A program made the position numbers and the translations under genes. DNA of 64,000 bases, from positions 620,001 through 684,000 of the forward strand of contig NZ_SZPZ01000004.1 in NCBI RefSeq assembly GCF_005233875.1. The letters run 5' to 3'. This document shows, piece after piece, positions 16,776 to 25,850 of the stretch (position 1 is its first letter; the number at the start of each line of letters is the position of its first letter). This DNA is from Kribbella jiaozuonensis (GTDB lineage: Bacteria; Actinomycetota; Actinomycetes; Propionibacteriales; Kribbellaceae). The notes under the pieces were generated by a model. The model had not been told where the DNA came from. It saw nothing but the letters and a program-made list of their open reading frames with translations, and searched no databases.

Positions 16776-18158
16776 ATGCCCTTCGAGCACCGTCGGTCTG
16801 TCGTCGCGCTGGCCCTGATCGCCTCGTTCATGGTCTTCGTCGACAGCACGATCGTGAACGTCACCCTCGCCCAGCTTGCCACCCACCTGCACGCGTCCCG
16901 CGCGGAGCTCGAGTGGTCGCTCAACGCCTACACGCTGTCGTTCGCGGCGCTGATGCTCGGCGCCGGGGCGATCGCCGACACTCTCGGCGCGAAGCGAGCG
17001 TTCCTGACCGGGCTGGTCGTGTTCACCGCGTCCTCGGCAGTCTGCGCGGCGGCCGGCTCGATGCTGATGCTGAACCTCGCCCGGCTCGTCCAGGGCGCCG
17101 GCTCAGCTCTCCTGCTGCCGAGCGCGCTCGTCCTGGCGACCGCGTCCGCAACCGATGAACACTCCCGCCATCGGCTGGTCAGCTGGTGGGCCGCGGCCGG
17201 CGGCGCCGGGATGGCAGCCGGGCCACTCCTCGGCGGCGGCCTCGTCGCGCTCGCGAACTGGCGAGCCGTCTTCGCCGTCAACGTCGTGATCGGCATCCCC
17301 GCCGCGATCTGGGCACTGCGCTCGATGCCCTCGGTCGTACGCCGGGCTCGTCGCCTGGACCTGGCCGGGATGGGCACGGCTACGGCGTTCATCGGCGGGC
17401 TGGTGTTCGCGCTGATCGAGGCGCCGACCCGCGGCTGGCTCGATCCCGCGGTACTCGCAGCGGCCGCGTTGACCGTCGCCGGGCTGGTCGCCTTTGTCCT
17501 CGTCGAGCGTTCCGTCAGCAAACCTCTGCTGCCGCTCAAGCTGTACGGCGATCGCGGGTTCGCGGCTGCCGCGGCCCAGGGCACCCTGCTCAACTTCGCC
17601 TTCTACGGCGTGCTGTTCACGATGAGCCTGCTGCTCCAACAGGGCCGTGGACTCAGCCCGCTCGTCACCGGCCTCCTGTTCCTCCCGCTCACCGGCCTGA
17701 TCTCGATCGCCAACCTCTGTTCCGCGCCCCTCACCCGCCGCCTCGGCCGCCCCGCCGTACTCGCCATCGGCCAAGCCGTCCTCACCCTCGCGCTACTCGG
17801 GCTCGCCTGGGCCAGTACGTCGTCCGCGGTCTGGCCGATGGTCCTCGCCCTCGTCCCGATCGGCTTCAGCTCCGGCCTGCTCGTCCCGACCATGACCGCC
17901 CAGTCCATCGCCGCGGTCGAACCCGACCTCCACGGCGCCGCCTCAGCCGCCTTCAACACCTCCCGCCAGATCGGTGGGGCGATCGGCGTAGCGACGTTCG
18001 GGCCGCTCCTCGGCACCGCCCACAACCTCACCACCGGCTTCGTCACCTGTACCGTCGTGGCCGCAGCCGCGAGCATCGCCGGCCTATGCGTCACCGCCGT
18101 CGCCGCCCTCCCCCGGCGTACGCCGATCCCCGTGCCCTCCGCGGCGTGCGATTCTTAG
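16776..18158 (+). CDS. MFS transporter, DHA2 (drug:H+ antiporter) family
   Basis: A 460-residue protein with about 14 hydrophobic segments. The N-terminal FMVFVDSTIVNVTL (motif D1 of DHA2), LEWSLNAYTLSFAALMLGAGAIADTLGAKRAF (motif A) and the motif-C-like GGAGMAAGPLLGG place it in the multidrug efflux DHA2 family. It probably exports a toxic small molecule across the membrane. ATG 16776 is preferred over the open frame further upstream because it gives the standard N-terminus and follows the palindromic operator. Confidence 0.9.
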   Translation: MPFEHRRSVVALALIASFMVFVDSTIVNVTLAQLATHLHASRAELEWSLNAYTLSFAALMLGAGAIADTLGAKRAFLTGLVVFTASSAVCAAAGSMLMLNLARLVQGAGSALLLPSALVLATASATDEHSRHRLVSWWAAAGGAGMAAGPLLGGGLVALANWRAVFAVNVVIGIPAAIWALRSMPSVVRRARRLDLAGMGTATAFIGGLVFALIEAPTRGWLDPAVLAAAALTVAGLVAFVLVERSVSKPLLPLKLYGDRGFAAAAAQGTLLNFAFYGVLFTMSLLLQQGRGLSPLVTGLLFLPLTGLISIANLCSAPLTRRLGRPAVLAIGQAVLTLALLGLAWASTSSAVWPMVLALVPIGFSSGLLVPTMTAQSIAAVEPDLHGAASAAFNTSRQIGGAIGVATFGPLLGTAHNLTTGFVTCTVVAAAASIAGLCVTAVAALPRRTPIPVPSAACDS

Positions 18159-18232
18159 GCCAGGGTGCCGGATGCAACGAATCGGGTGGGTCCGAGCGTT
18201 GTAGGGGTAAGGGCGGGCAGGAGGGGGACTGG

Positions 18233-20227
18233 GTGGCTCCGCAGCGCGAGAGGCGGTTGAGCACGACCGTCGCGCTGACGCTTGCCTGCGTCCTGGTCTG
18301 CGGGGTCGCCTTCGCCGGTGCCGTGTTCGTGCTGATGCCCGGCACCCGCGACCGCAGTACGCCGATCGTCGCCACCGGCTCGCCGACCCCGAGCAAGCCG
18401 AAATCCAGTACGCCGAGCCCGAAGGTCACGATCCCGGATTCGACCGACGAGCCGCTGCCGGGCGTCGACACCCCGGCCACTCCCCCGCCGGCCACACCGG
18501 TCGCCAACACCGGCACCTACGAGTGTTCCGGGTACAGCGGTATCCAGGCGAAGGTCCCGGTGTCGATGCTGATGAACGACACGTTCTCGTGGGGCGACGA
18601 TCCGCCGTACAAGGTCGGCAACGGGAACGGCGACATCAACTGGCGCTCGGACCCGTACAAGAAGCCGAGCTGGTACATGTGGCTGCATTCGCTGCGCTGG
18701 CTGGGTCAGGGCATCGAGGCCGGGCAACGCGGTGACCGCAAGGTGCTGGCGCACACGATGGCGATCATCCACGACTGGGTGCAGGACAACCCGTACTCGT
18801 GGAAGGGCGACGTCGGCGCGTGGGAGGCCACGATGCACCGCACCAACGTGCTGCTGTGCGCCCGCCAGGCCGTGCTCACCGGGATGCACGTCCGCACGCT
18901 GCCCACGCAGTACGCCTGGCTCGACAAGGCGCTGGTCGACCATGCGCAGTTCATGATCGTGAACTGGAGCGGACCGTCGAACCACGGGACCGACGAGAGC
19001 ATCGCGCTGTTCGGGGTGGGCTGCACCTTGAAGCGGCCGGAGTTGAAGACGCTCGCCGTCAACCGGCTGACCGAGGCGATCACCACCGCGATCGACACCC
19101 AGGGCTCGACGAACGAGCAGTCGGTCGGGTACGCGATGTTCAACTACCTGTTGTGGGGACGGGCGACCACGGTCTTGCAGCGCTGCGGCTCGAACCCCGG
19201 CCCGGTCATCTCCCAGCGACGAGCCGCTCTGTCGGAGTGGCTGGCGCTCGCGACCAAGTCGACGGGCGAGCTGGCGCAGGTCGGTGACGCCGTAGCGCAG
19301 AAGCCCACCGGCGCGGCTGGGACGGCGCTGGACTACGTCGCCACACTCGGGAAACGCGGGACGAAGCCACCGAAGCGCGTCGCGGTGTACGACGCGGGGT
19401 ACATCTTCGGCCGGACCGGATGGGGCGAGACGCGACCGTTCGCGCAGGAGTCGACGTACAGCATCCGGTACGGCGTGGCCCGCACGCTGCACGGTCACGA
19501 CGACCACATGTCGATCACCTACTCGTCGCACGGCCGCGACGTCCTGATCGATCCGGGGCACTCCGGCTACCAGCTCGACAAGTGGCAGGCGTGGTCGAAG
19601 AGCGCGGCGGCGCACAACGTGATGACGATCCCGTCGGCGGACATGACGTCGGTGGAGACGCAGCTGGTCCAGGCGTCGATCACGCCGACCGCGGAGTCGT
19701 ACTCGCTGGCCGACTCCCCGGCGCCGGGCGTGATCCGCAAGCGCGACGTACTGGTGCTGAAGGATCCTGACCTGATCGTCACGCTGGACCGTGGGCAGTC
19801 GGTCGTCGGCGCACAACGCTATGAGACTCTCTGGCATCTGGCTCCTGGCCAGAAGGTGACGGTCCAGTCCCCCACGACGGCCATCGCCGCCAAGCCGGGC
19901 GACAAGTCCAAGACCTACCTGCTGCAGATCCCGTACCAGCAGCAGCCGCCGAAGGACGGCATCAAGGTGGTCGAGGGCCAGCAGGACCCGGTGCAGGGCT
20001 GGTACTACCCCGACATCTTCCACCGCGAGGCGGCGCCGGTCGTGAAGTTCGGCCGCGACGGGACCAGCGCCAACATCCTGTCCGCCATCGTCCCCGCCAA
20101 TTCCGCCGAAACGGTCAGCTACAAGACCCGCACCGTCGGCGCCATGTTCTTCGTCGACCTGACGGTCGGCGCCCGCAAAACCACCATCCGGATCCTCCCT
20201 GACGGTCGTCTGACCCGCATCAACTGA
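18233..20227 (+). CDS. membrane-anchored heparinase II/III-like polysaccharide lyase
   Basis: A 664-residue protein. A short basic start is followed by a transmembrane helix (about residues 10-33, ALTLACVLVCGVAFAGAVFV) and a Ser/Pro/Thr-rich linker to about residue 90, so the enzyme is held outside the cell. Then comes an alpha-toroid with WYMWLHSLRW and SGPSNHGTDESIALFGVG, and a beta-sandwich with TLHGHDDHMSITYSSHGRDVLIDPGHSGY. These His/Tyr/Asn motifs are those of heparinase II/III-type lyases acting on uronic-acid polysaccharides. The GTG at 18233 has AGGAGG at 18219-18224. The exact substrate is not predictable. Confidence 0.83.
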   Translation: MAPQRERRLSTTVALTLACVLVCGVAFAGAVFVLMPGTRDRSTPIVATGSPTPSKPKSSTPSPKVTIPDSTDEPLPGVDTPATPPPATPVANTGTYECSGYSGIQAKVPVSMLMNDTFSWGDDPPYKVGNGNGDINWRSDPYKKPSWYMWLHSLRWLGQGIEAGQRGDRKVLAHTMAIIHDWVQDNPYSWKGDVGAWEATMHRTNVLLCARQAVLTGMHVRTLPTQYAWLDKALVDHAQFMIVNWSGPSNHGTDESIALFGVGCTLKRPELKTLAVNRLTEAITTAIDTQGSTNEQSVGYAMFNYLLWGRATTVLQRCGSNPGPVISQRRAALSEWLALATKSTGELAQVGDAVAQKPTGAAGTALDYVATLGKRGTKPPKRVAVYDAGYIFGRTGWGETRPFAQESTYSIRYGVARTLHGHDDHMSITYSSHGRDVLIDPGHSGYQLDKWQAWSKSAAAHNVMTIPSADMTSVETQLVQASITPTAESYSLADSPAPGVIRKRDVLVLKDPDLIVTLDRGQSVVGAQRYETLWHLAPGQKVTVQSPTTAIAAKPGDKSKTYLLQIPYQQQPPKDGIKVVEGQQDPVQGWYYPDIFHREAAPVVKFGRDGTSANILSAIVPANSAETVSYKTRTVGAMFFVDLTVGARKTTIRILPDGRLTRIN

Positions 20228-20234
20228 CGCGCCC

Positions 20235-20261
20235 GGTCACAAGGGGCATGCTTGGGCTGTC
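20235..20261 (+). promoter_or_regulatory. ECF41-type promoter upstream of the heme peroxidase gene
   Basis: GGTCACA at 20235-20241, 16 bases, then TGTC at 20258-20261, 35 bases before the ATG at 20297. It matches the ECF41 sigma promoter pattern (TGTCACA, N16, CGTC) except at the first base of each box. It shares this exact spacing with five other intergenic sites in the window. Confidence 0.6.
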
Positions 20262-20296
20262 TTCCTCTGTGGATCGGAATCTTCGGGAGGTTGGGA

Positions 20297-21637
20297 ATGA
20301 CTACACATCCGGCGACGCGGGACCACTGTCTGAGCTTGGCGCGCAGCGTGGACCGGCCGACTGGTGGGGCGCGGTACGGGCGGATGTTTCCCAGACTCGA
20401 GCCGCTGGGGACGGATCCGCACGTGTTGATGCGGGCCGGCAGCGACGGCGGGATCTGTGATGCCGCGGCCGCGCTGGATCTCGGCGCCGGCGGGGACGAC
20501 GCGGAGCAGGCGGCGGGGTGGCCGTTCTTCGGGCAGTTGCTCGCGCACGACACCACCGCGGACCGGTCGCCGCTGATGGGCGGCGTCGAGACCGACGCCT
20601 TGCGGAACTCGCGATCGCCGCGGCTCAACCTCGAGATGTTGTACGCCGACGGGCCGATCGGCTCGCCGTACATGTTCGACCTGAACGATCCGGCCAAGTT
20701 CCTGCTCAGCCCCGACGGGTACGACGTACCGCGGAACCCGCAGGGGATCGCGCTGATCGGGGATCCGCGCAACGACGTACACATCTTCACCTTGAGTCTG
20801 CATGTGGCGTTGCTGCACGCCCACAACCGGATCGTCGATCACCTGCGGGCGCACGACGTGCCCGAGGAGGACGTCTTCGACAAGGCGCGGATCGCGCTGA
20901 CCTGGCACTACCAGTGGATCGTCGTGCACGACTTCCTGCCGCGACTGGTCGGGCCGGAACTGGTCGACGAGGTGCTCGAGGACGGCGGCAAGTGGTTCAA
21001 CCCCGAGCCGATGAACGCGTTCATCCCGCTCGAGTACGCCGATGCGGCGTACCGCTACGGGCACGGTCAGATCCGGCACGCGTACCACCTGGTCGAGGGC
21101 GGTCCCGAGCTGCCGCTCTTCCCGGATCTGGTCGGCTTCGGCCCGCTGCCTGCCGATCGGCGGCTCGATCTCGCCCAGATCTTCGACGTACCGGGCCGTC
21201 CACCGGCGCAGCGGGCGAAGCGGCTCGACGGGCGGCTGGCCGCGAGCCTGATCGGCTTGCCGGAGCGGATCACCGGCGCGGTCGACGAGTCGGCGTACCG
21301 ATCGCTGGCCGTTCGGGACCTGCTGCGGGGTGACACGACCGGTCTGCCGAGTGGCGAGGAGGTGGCCAAGCTCCTCGGCGTACCGCCGCTGACCGAAGAC
21401 ACCTGGCCTGGCGGTACGCCGTTGTGGTTCTACATCCTCAAGGAGTCCGAGTACCTCGGCGACGGCGACCGGCTCGGTCCGGTCGGCGGGCGGATCGTGG
21501 CCGAAGTACTGATCGGGCTGCTGCGCGCGGACCCGGCCAGCTACCTCAGCCTCGAGCCGGGCTGGCAGCCGATGCTGCCGGCCGCCGGCGACACGTTCGG
21601 CCTGACCGACCTGCTCATCCCGGCCGGCTCGCGCTGA
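20297..21637 (+). CDS. animal-type heme peroxidase family protein
   Basis: A 446-residue protein of the peroxidase-cyclooxygenase superfamily. The distal His/Asp motif is FFGQLLAHDTTADRSP (about residue 90), and the proximal heme His lies in YRYGHGQIRHAYHL (about residue 255), equivalent to the FRFGHS motif of animal peroxidases. There is no signal peptide, so it is probably cytoplasmic or cell-associated. It should oxidise halides or organic substrates with hydrogen peroxide. ATG 20297 has GGGAGG 6 bases upstream. An ECF41-type promoter precedes it, and its 3' end overlaps ndh tail to tail by 23 bases. Confidence 0.85.
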   Translation: MTTHPATRDHCLSLARSVDRPTGGARYGRMFPRLEPLGTDPHVLMRAGSDGGICDAAAALDLGAGGDDAEQAAGWPFFGQLLAHDTTADRSPLMGGVETDALRNSRSPRLNLEMLYADGPIGSPYMFDLNDPAKFLLSPDGYDVPRNPQGIALIGDPRNDVHIFTLSLHVALLHAHNRIVDHLRAHDVPEEDVFDKARIALTWHYQWIVVHDFLPRLVGPELVDEVLEDGGKWFNPEPMNAFIPLEYADAAYRYGHGQIRHAYHLVEGGPELPLFPDLVGFGPLPADRRLDLAQIFDVPGRPPAQRAKRLDGRLAASLIGLPERITGAVDESAYRSLAVRDLLRGDTTGLPSGEEVAKLLGVPPLTEDTWPGGTPLWFYILKESEYLGDGDRLGPVGGRIVAEVLIGLLRADPASYLSLEPGWQPMLPAAGDTFGLTDLLIPAGSR

Positions 21638-22979
21638 GCGCCCGCGCCTTGGCCTCGGACTCGAACGCCTCGCGCGGACTCTGGACCGAGGCCAGCGAGA
21701 CGATGTCGCGACCGTAGAAGAACGCCACCAGCCAGATCGCCAGCACCCGCACCTTGCGGTCCCACGTCGGGACCGCGAGGACGTGGTACCCGCGGTGCAT
21801 CAGCCAGGCGAGCAGACCCTTGATGACGAGCCGCTTGTACTGGAAGATGCCGGACCCGAGACCGAGCGTCGCGATCACGCCGAGACTGTTGTGCTCGTAG
21901 GCCTTCGGCGCCTTCCCGCGCAACGACCGCAGCAGATTCTTCGCCAGCAGCTTCCCCTGCCGTACGGCGTTCTGCGCGTTCGGCACCGTGTACGCGCCCG
22001 GAGTCGACGACGCGAGATCGGGAACCGCGGCATCGTCACCGGCTGCCCACGCGTCCTCGATCAGCTCGTCGTCGGTCCCGATCCGCAGGTCCGCCCGCAC
22101 CTGGACCATCCCGCGCTGGTTGTGCGGCAGGTCGGTGTGGTTGCGCAGCAGCCGGGTCGCGGCGTTGCCCGCCGTCCAGACGATCAGCTCCGAGTCGAAC
22201 TCCGACCCGTCCGACAGCACCACGTGTCCGTCGTCGGCCGAATCCATCGTGGTGTTCAGATGCACGACCGCGCCGCGCTTCTCGAGCATGTTCACGACCC
22301 ACTCGCCCGGTTTGTCGCTCACCTCGGGCAGGATCCGGCCGCTCGCCTCGACCAGGTGGAAGGCGAGATCGCTCTCGGTCAGCTCGGGGTACTTCTTCAG
22401 CAACGCCCGCGCCAGCGACAGCAGCTCCGCGAACCCTTCGACCCCGGAGAACCCACCGCCGACGAACGTGACCGTCAGCAGCTTCCGCCGCTGCTTGCCG
22501 GGCTCCAGCCCGGCCGCCTCGTCGAACGCGGTGAACATCCGGTCCCGGATCGCCACCGCTTCCTCGACGTGCTTCATCCCGATCGCCCGATCGGCCACAC
22601 CCGGTACGTCGAAGGTCCGCGTCACCGCACCGGCGGTCACCGCGATCACGTCGTACGTCATCGTGAAGTCGGCGCCGTCCGCGGGCCGGATCGTCACCGT
22701 GCGGTCGGCATGCGCGATGTTGACGACCATCCCGGACACGATCTTCGTCCGCTTCAGGTTGCGCCGCAGCGACACCGCCGCGTGCCGGGCCTCGACCGAA
22801 CCGGCGACCACCTCGGGCAGGAACGGCTGGTACGTCATGTACGGCCGCGGGTCGACCAGGACCACCTCGGCCTCACCCCGCCGCAGTTTCTTCTCCAGCC
22901 GCCAGGCCGTGTAGAACCCGGCATACCCGCCGCCCACCACCAGGATCCTGCGCACCGTATCTCCGTCCATAGCATCCAT
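21615..22979 (-). CDS. ndh: type II NADH dehydrogenase
   Basis: A 454-residue flavoprotein. The FAD-binding motif is ILVVGGGYAGFYTAWRLE, the second dinucleotide fold is TVTFVGGGFSGVEGFAEL, and the C-terminus carries VQVRADLRI, AWAAGDDAAVPD and an amphipathic region (GLLAWLMHRGYHVLAVPTW) for membrane attachment. NDH-2 enzymes oxidise NADH and reduce quinone without pumping protons. The first in-frame ATG, at 22979, is used; a second lies at 22970. An ECF41-type promoter lies 21 bases upstream, which fits a role in redox stress. Confidence 0.88.
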   Translation of the reverse strand: MDAMDGDTVRRILVVGGGYAGFYTAWRLEKKLRRGEAEVVLVDPRPYMTYQPFLPEVVAGSVEARHAAVSLRRNLKRTKIVSGMVVNIAHADRTVTIRPADGADFTMTYDVIAVTAGAVTRTFDVPGVADRAIGMKHVEEAVAIRDRMFTAFDEAAGLEPGKQRRKLLTVTFVGGGFSGVEGFAELLSLARALLKKYPELTESDLAFHLVEASGRILPEVSDKPGEWVVNMLEKRGAVVHLNTTMDSADDGHVVLSDGSEFDSELIVWTAGNAATRLLRNHTDLPHNQRGMVQVRADLRIGTDDELIEDAWAAGDDAAVPDLASSTPGAYTVPNAQNAVRQGKLLAKNLLRSLRGKAPKAYEHNSLGVIATLGLGSGIFQYKRLVIKGLLAWLMHRGYHVLAVPTWDRKVRVLAIWLVAFFYGRDIVSLASVQSPREAFESEAKARALSASRPG

Positions 22980-23000
22980 AGAGAGTTCTCTGTCAGGTAA

Positions 23001-23027
23001 GACAACCCGCGCCTCCCGATTGTGACG
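23001..23027 (-). promoter_or_regulatory. ECF41-type promoter upstream of ndh
   Basis: On the minus strand, CGTCACA (23021-23027), 16 bases, then TGTC (23001-23004), followed by TTACCT. The start codon is 21 bases further on, at 22979. The -10 box and its downstream TTACCT are identical to those of the promoter at 45828-45854. Confidence 0.6.
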
Positions 23028-23030
23028 GGC

Positions 23031-25775
23031 TCAGGGGCGGAGCTGTTTGCGCGAGGTGATCCCCAGCTTGGCGAAGACCTTGCGCAGATGCCACTCCACA
23101 GTGTGCTGGCTGAGGAACATCTGCGCACCGATCTCGGCATTCGTGAGACCCGTGCCGGCCAGCTCCGCGATATGTGCCTCCTGTGCGGTCAGCGAGTCCC
23201 GGCCGGGACTGCCGTCCGCCCGACGTTCGTCCAGCACCTCGCCGGTCGCGGTCAGCTCCCGCCCGGCCCGCTCGGCGAACGCTCCCGCACCCGCCGCAGA
23301 GAACAGCTTGTACGCCGTTCGCAGCTGCCCGCGAGCATCCTGCCGACGACCTTCCCGCCGCAGCCATTCGCCGTATACGAGGTGTGTCCGGGCGAGATCC
23401 ATCCGCATCCGAGTCCGGCCGAGTCGCTCGATCGACTCCTGGTACGCCGCCTCGGCGGCCTGGCCCGTCGACAGCAGACCGGTCGCCCGCGCCAGCACTC
23501 CGAGACCCCAGTCCGTCCCGCACGCCAGCGCCTGTTCACGGAGACGCTCGTATCCTTCGGCCGCGCGCTCCGGCCGGCCGACCCGGACGGCTGCCTCGAT
23601 CAGGTCGGGCAGCACCCAGTTCGCCGGGCCCAGCTCCTCCGGATACTCGGTGGCGACGAAGGCCGCCTCCAAAGCCTCCGCGTACTGCGACTGGCCGATC
23701 CGCAGCAGGGCTTTCGTCATATGCCCGAACGACACCGCACCGCCCTCGCCGCGCGCCGCCGAGTCTTCCAGACTGCCGGCGATCATCGTCGCGGCATCCG
23801 GCCGTCCCCGCCAGGCCGCGAGCGCGAGCTGGCCGTACGAGGCGAGCTCGACCCCCGTCGCCTCGTGGATCGTCCGGACCTCGGCCAGCAGCGCCGCAGC
23901 GGCGGCCAGTTCGCCGGAGAACAGGCTGAGCATGACCCGATGGTGCAGGACGAGCGGCAGCTGGTTCAGATCGCCGAGCTCGCGGGCGATCCGCAGGTGC
24001 CGTGCGGTGAGCACCTCCCAGTTCTCGTCGTCCCAGAGGTTGACGGCGAGGAGAGCAGCCAGCCACATCCAGGTCAGGTCGTCGGCGTCGGTCGTCCCGT
24101 TCTCCGCCGAGAACGCGCGCATCGCCTCCCCGGCCGGCTCGACCACGTCGGGATAGCCGTCCGCGAACAACGTCGTCACCGCGCGATACACCAGGTCGCG
24201 CTTGCGCGGCGGCTCCGACGGCGGCACGGCCTGCGCGAGCCTGCTGATGTACGCGATTCCTGCCTCGCTGCCGTACCGGCCGGCGAACTGCCCGGCCGCG
24301 ATCGCCTCCAGGTACGTGTCGCGAGCAAGGCCGAGATCGAGCGGCTCCAGCCGACGGGCCGCCTCGAGCAGCAACGGCAGGGCCGCGACGCTGTGGCCGG
24401 AAGCGAAGGTCAGCTGGGATCGGACCAACTTCACCCGCGCCTGGTGCAAGCCGTTGAGCGGGCCTTGTGTCGCGGTGCTCAGCAGGCCCAGCGCGGTCTC
24501 GAAGGCACCTGCCGCCAAGCTGACCTGGGCCGCGGCGAGGGCGCGGATCGAGCGGGTGGCTGGATCGGGGGTCAGCTCCGTTGCGCGCTGGAGGAACGCG
24601 GACGAGGCGGCCATGCCGCCTCGTCGTTGTGCTCTGGCCGCCGAGCTGACCAGCTCGGCGGCGACGTCCTCGTCCGGTCCGTCGGCCCCCTGCGCCCGGT
24701 GCCAGGCCCGCCGGTCGGGATCGAGATCAGGGTCGATCGCCTCGGCGAGGGCCTGATGGACCGCGCGCCGATCGGCCGGATCAGCCGAGCGGTACGTCGC
24801 CGACCGGACGAGCGGATGCCGGAACCGGACCCGCGCCCCGATATCGATCAACCCGGCGGTCTCCGCGGCCTCCGCCGTACCCATCGGCACGTCGAGGATC
24901 GTGAGCGCGCGGACCAGCAGCGGTACGTCGCCGACCGGCTCGGCGGCCGCGGTCAGCAGCAGGCGTTGGGTGTCCGCCGGCAGGGCCTGCACCCGGCGGG
25001 CGAAGTTCTGCTCGATCTGATTCGCGATCGGACGGGCATCAGGTCGCTCGAAACCGCCGGCCAGCTGCGCCGCGGTCAGGCCGCGTGGCAGCTCCAGCAG
25101 GGCGAGCGGGTTGCCGCGGGTCTCGGCCACTATCCGGCCGCGGACGTGCTCGTCCAGCCGACCGGGCACGACGGAGTCGAGCAGCGAACCGGCGTACTCG
25201 TCAGCGAGACCGCCCACCGACAGCTCGGGGAAGCCTCGCCACTCCGGTCCGGTGACCGGCTCGCGCAACGAGAAGACTAGTCCGATCCGGTCGGCGAACA
25301 ACCGCCGCCCGACGAACGTCAGGGTCTGGCCCGAAGCCTGGTCCAGCCATTGCGCATCGTCGATCACGCACAGCAGCGGACTCCGATCCGATGCCGCCGA
25401 CAACAGACTCAGCGTCGCGGCACCGACCAGGAACCGGTCCGGCGGTCCGCCGACGCTCAACCCGAACGCCACGCCCAGCGCGTCCCGTTGTGGATCCGGC
25501 AGGCGGTCGCGGAACTCCAGCAGCGGCAGGCACAGCTGGTGCAGGCCGGCGAACGGCAACTCCATCTCGGACTCGACACCGGATGCCCGGACGACACGAC
25601 AGCCCTCGGCGCGGCTGACCAGGTACTCGAGCAGGGCAGACTTGCCGACCCCGGCCTCGCCACGAACGACCAGCACCTGGCCCGAACCGGAGCGCACGCC
25701 GGCCACGACCTGGTCGAGGCGCGCGCACTCCGGCCGGCGGCCTCGCAGTTCCAGCTCGTTACCGCTCGTGGTCAT
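23031..25775 (-). CDS. large LAL-type LuxR regulator (AAA ATPase)
   Basis: A 914-residue LAL regulator: an N-terminal NTPase with Walker A GEAGVGKS (residues 39-46) and a Walker-B-like LLCVIDDAQWLD, a long TPR-like middle, and a C-terminal LuxR/GerE helix-turn-helix (LTAQEAHIAELAGTGLTNAEIG, LSQHTVEWHLRKVFAKLGI). These proteins activate transcription on binding an inducer and ATP. The frame is open to 25832; ATG 25775 (MTTSGNELELRGRRPE) fits the family start. It lies 75 bases downstream of the short ECF sigma gene on the same strand. Its targets are not evident. Confidence 0.9.
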   Translation of the reverse strand: MTTSGNELELRGRRPECARLDQVVAGVRSGSGQVLVVRGEAGVGKSALLEYLVSRAEGCRVVRASGVESEMELPFAGLHQLCLPLLEFRDRLPDPQRDALGVAFGLSVGGPPDRFLVGAATLSLLSAASDRSPLLCVIDDAQWLDQASGQTLTFVGRRLFADRIGLVFSLREPVTGPEWRGFPELSVGGLADEYAGSLLDSVVPGRLDEHVRGRIVAETRGNPLALLELPRGLTAAQLAGGFERPDARPIANQIEQNFARRVQALPADTQRLLLTAAAEPVGDVPLLVRALTILDVPMGTAEAAETAGLIDIGARVRFRHPLVRSATYRSADPADRRAVHQALAEAIDPDLDPDRRAWHRAQGADGPDEDVAAELVSSAARAQRRGGMAASSAFLQRATELTPDPATRSIRALAAAQVSLAAGAFETALGLLSTATQGPLNGLHQARVKLVRSQLTFASGHSVAALPLLLEAARRLEPLDLGLARDTYLEAIAAGQFAGRYGSEAGIAYISRLAQAVPPSEPPRKRDLVYRAVTTLFADGYPDVVEPAGEAMRAFSAENGTTDADDLTWMWLAALLAVNLWDDENWEVLTARHLRIARELGDLNQLPLVLHHRVMLSLFSGELAAAAALLAEVRTIHEATGVELASYGQLALAAWRGRPDAATMIAGSLEDSAARGEGGAVSFGHMTKALLRIGQSQYAEALEAAFVATEYPEELGPANWVLPDLIEAAVRVGRPERAAEGYERLREQALACGTDWGLGVLARATGLLSTGQAAEAAYQESIERLGRTRMRMDLARTHLVYGEWLRREGRRQDARGQLRTAYKLFSAAGAGAFAERAGRELTATGEVLDERRADGSPGRDSLTAQEAHIAELAGTGLTNAEIGAQMFLSQHTVEWHLRKVFAKLGITSRKQLRP

Positions 25776-25850
25776 CGCTCCCACCCCCTCAGCAGAGGCT
25801 AAGGGCGAACCGCGATACGGGTACAGGACCATCGCGTACCGGAACTGCTG

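Noticed and set aside
15926..16924. Long N-terminal extension of the SDR
   Set aside because: The extension would cross the divergent promoter and the palindrome and enter the MFS coding region; the Rossmann motif begins normally right after GTG 16699/16708.
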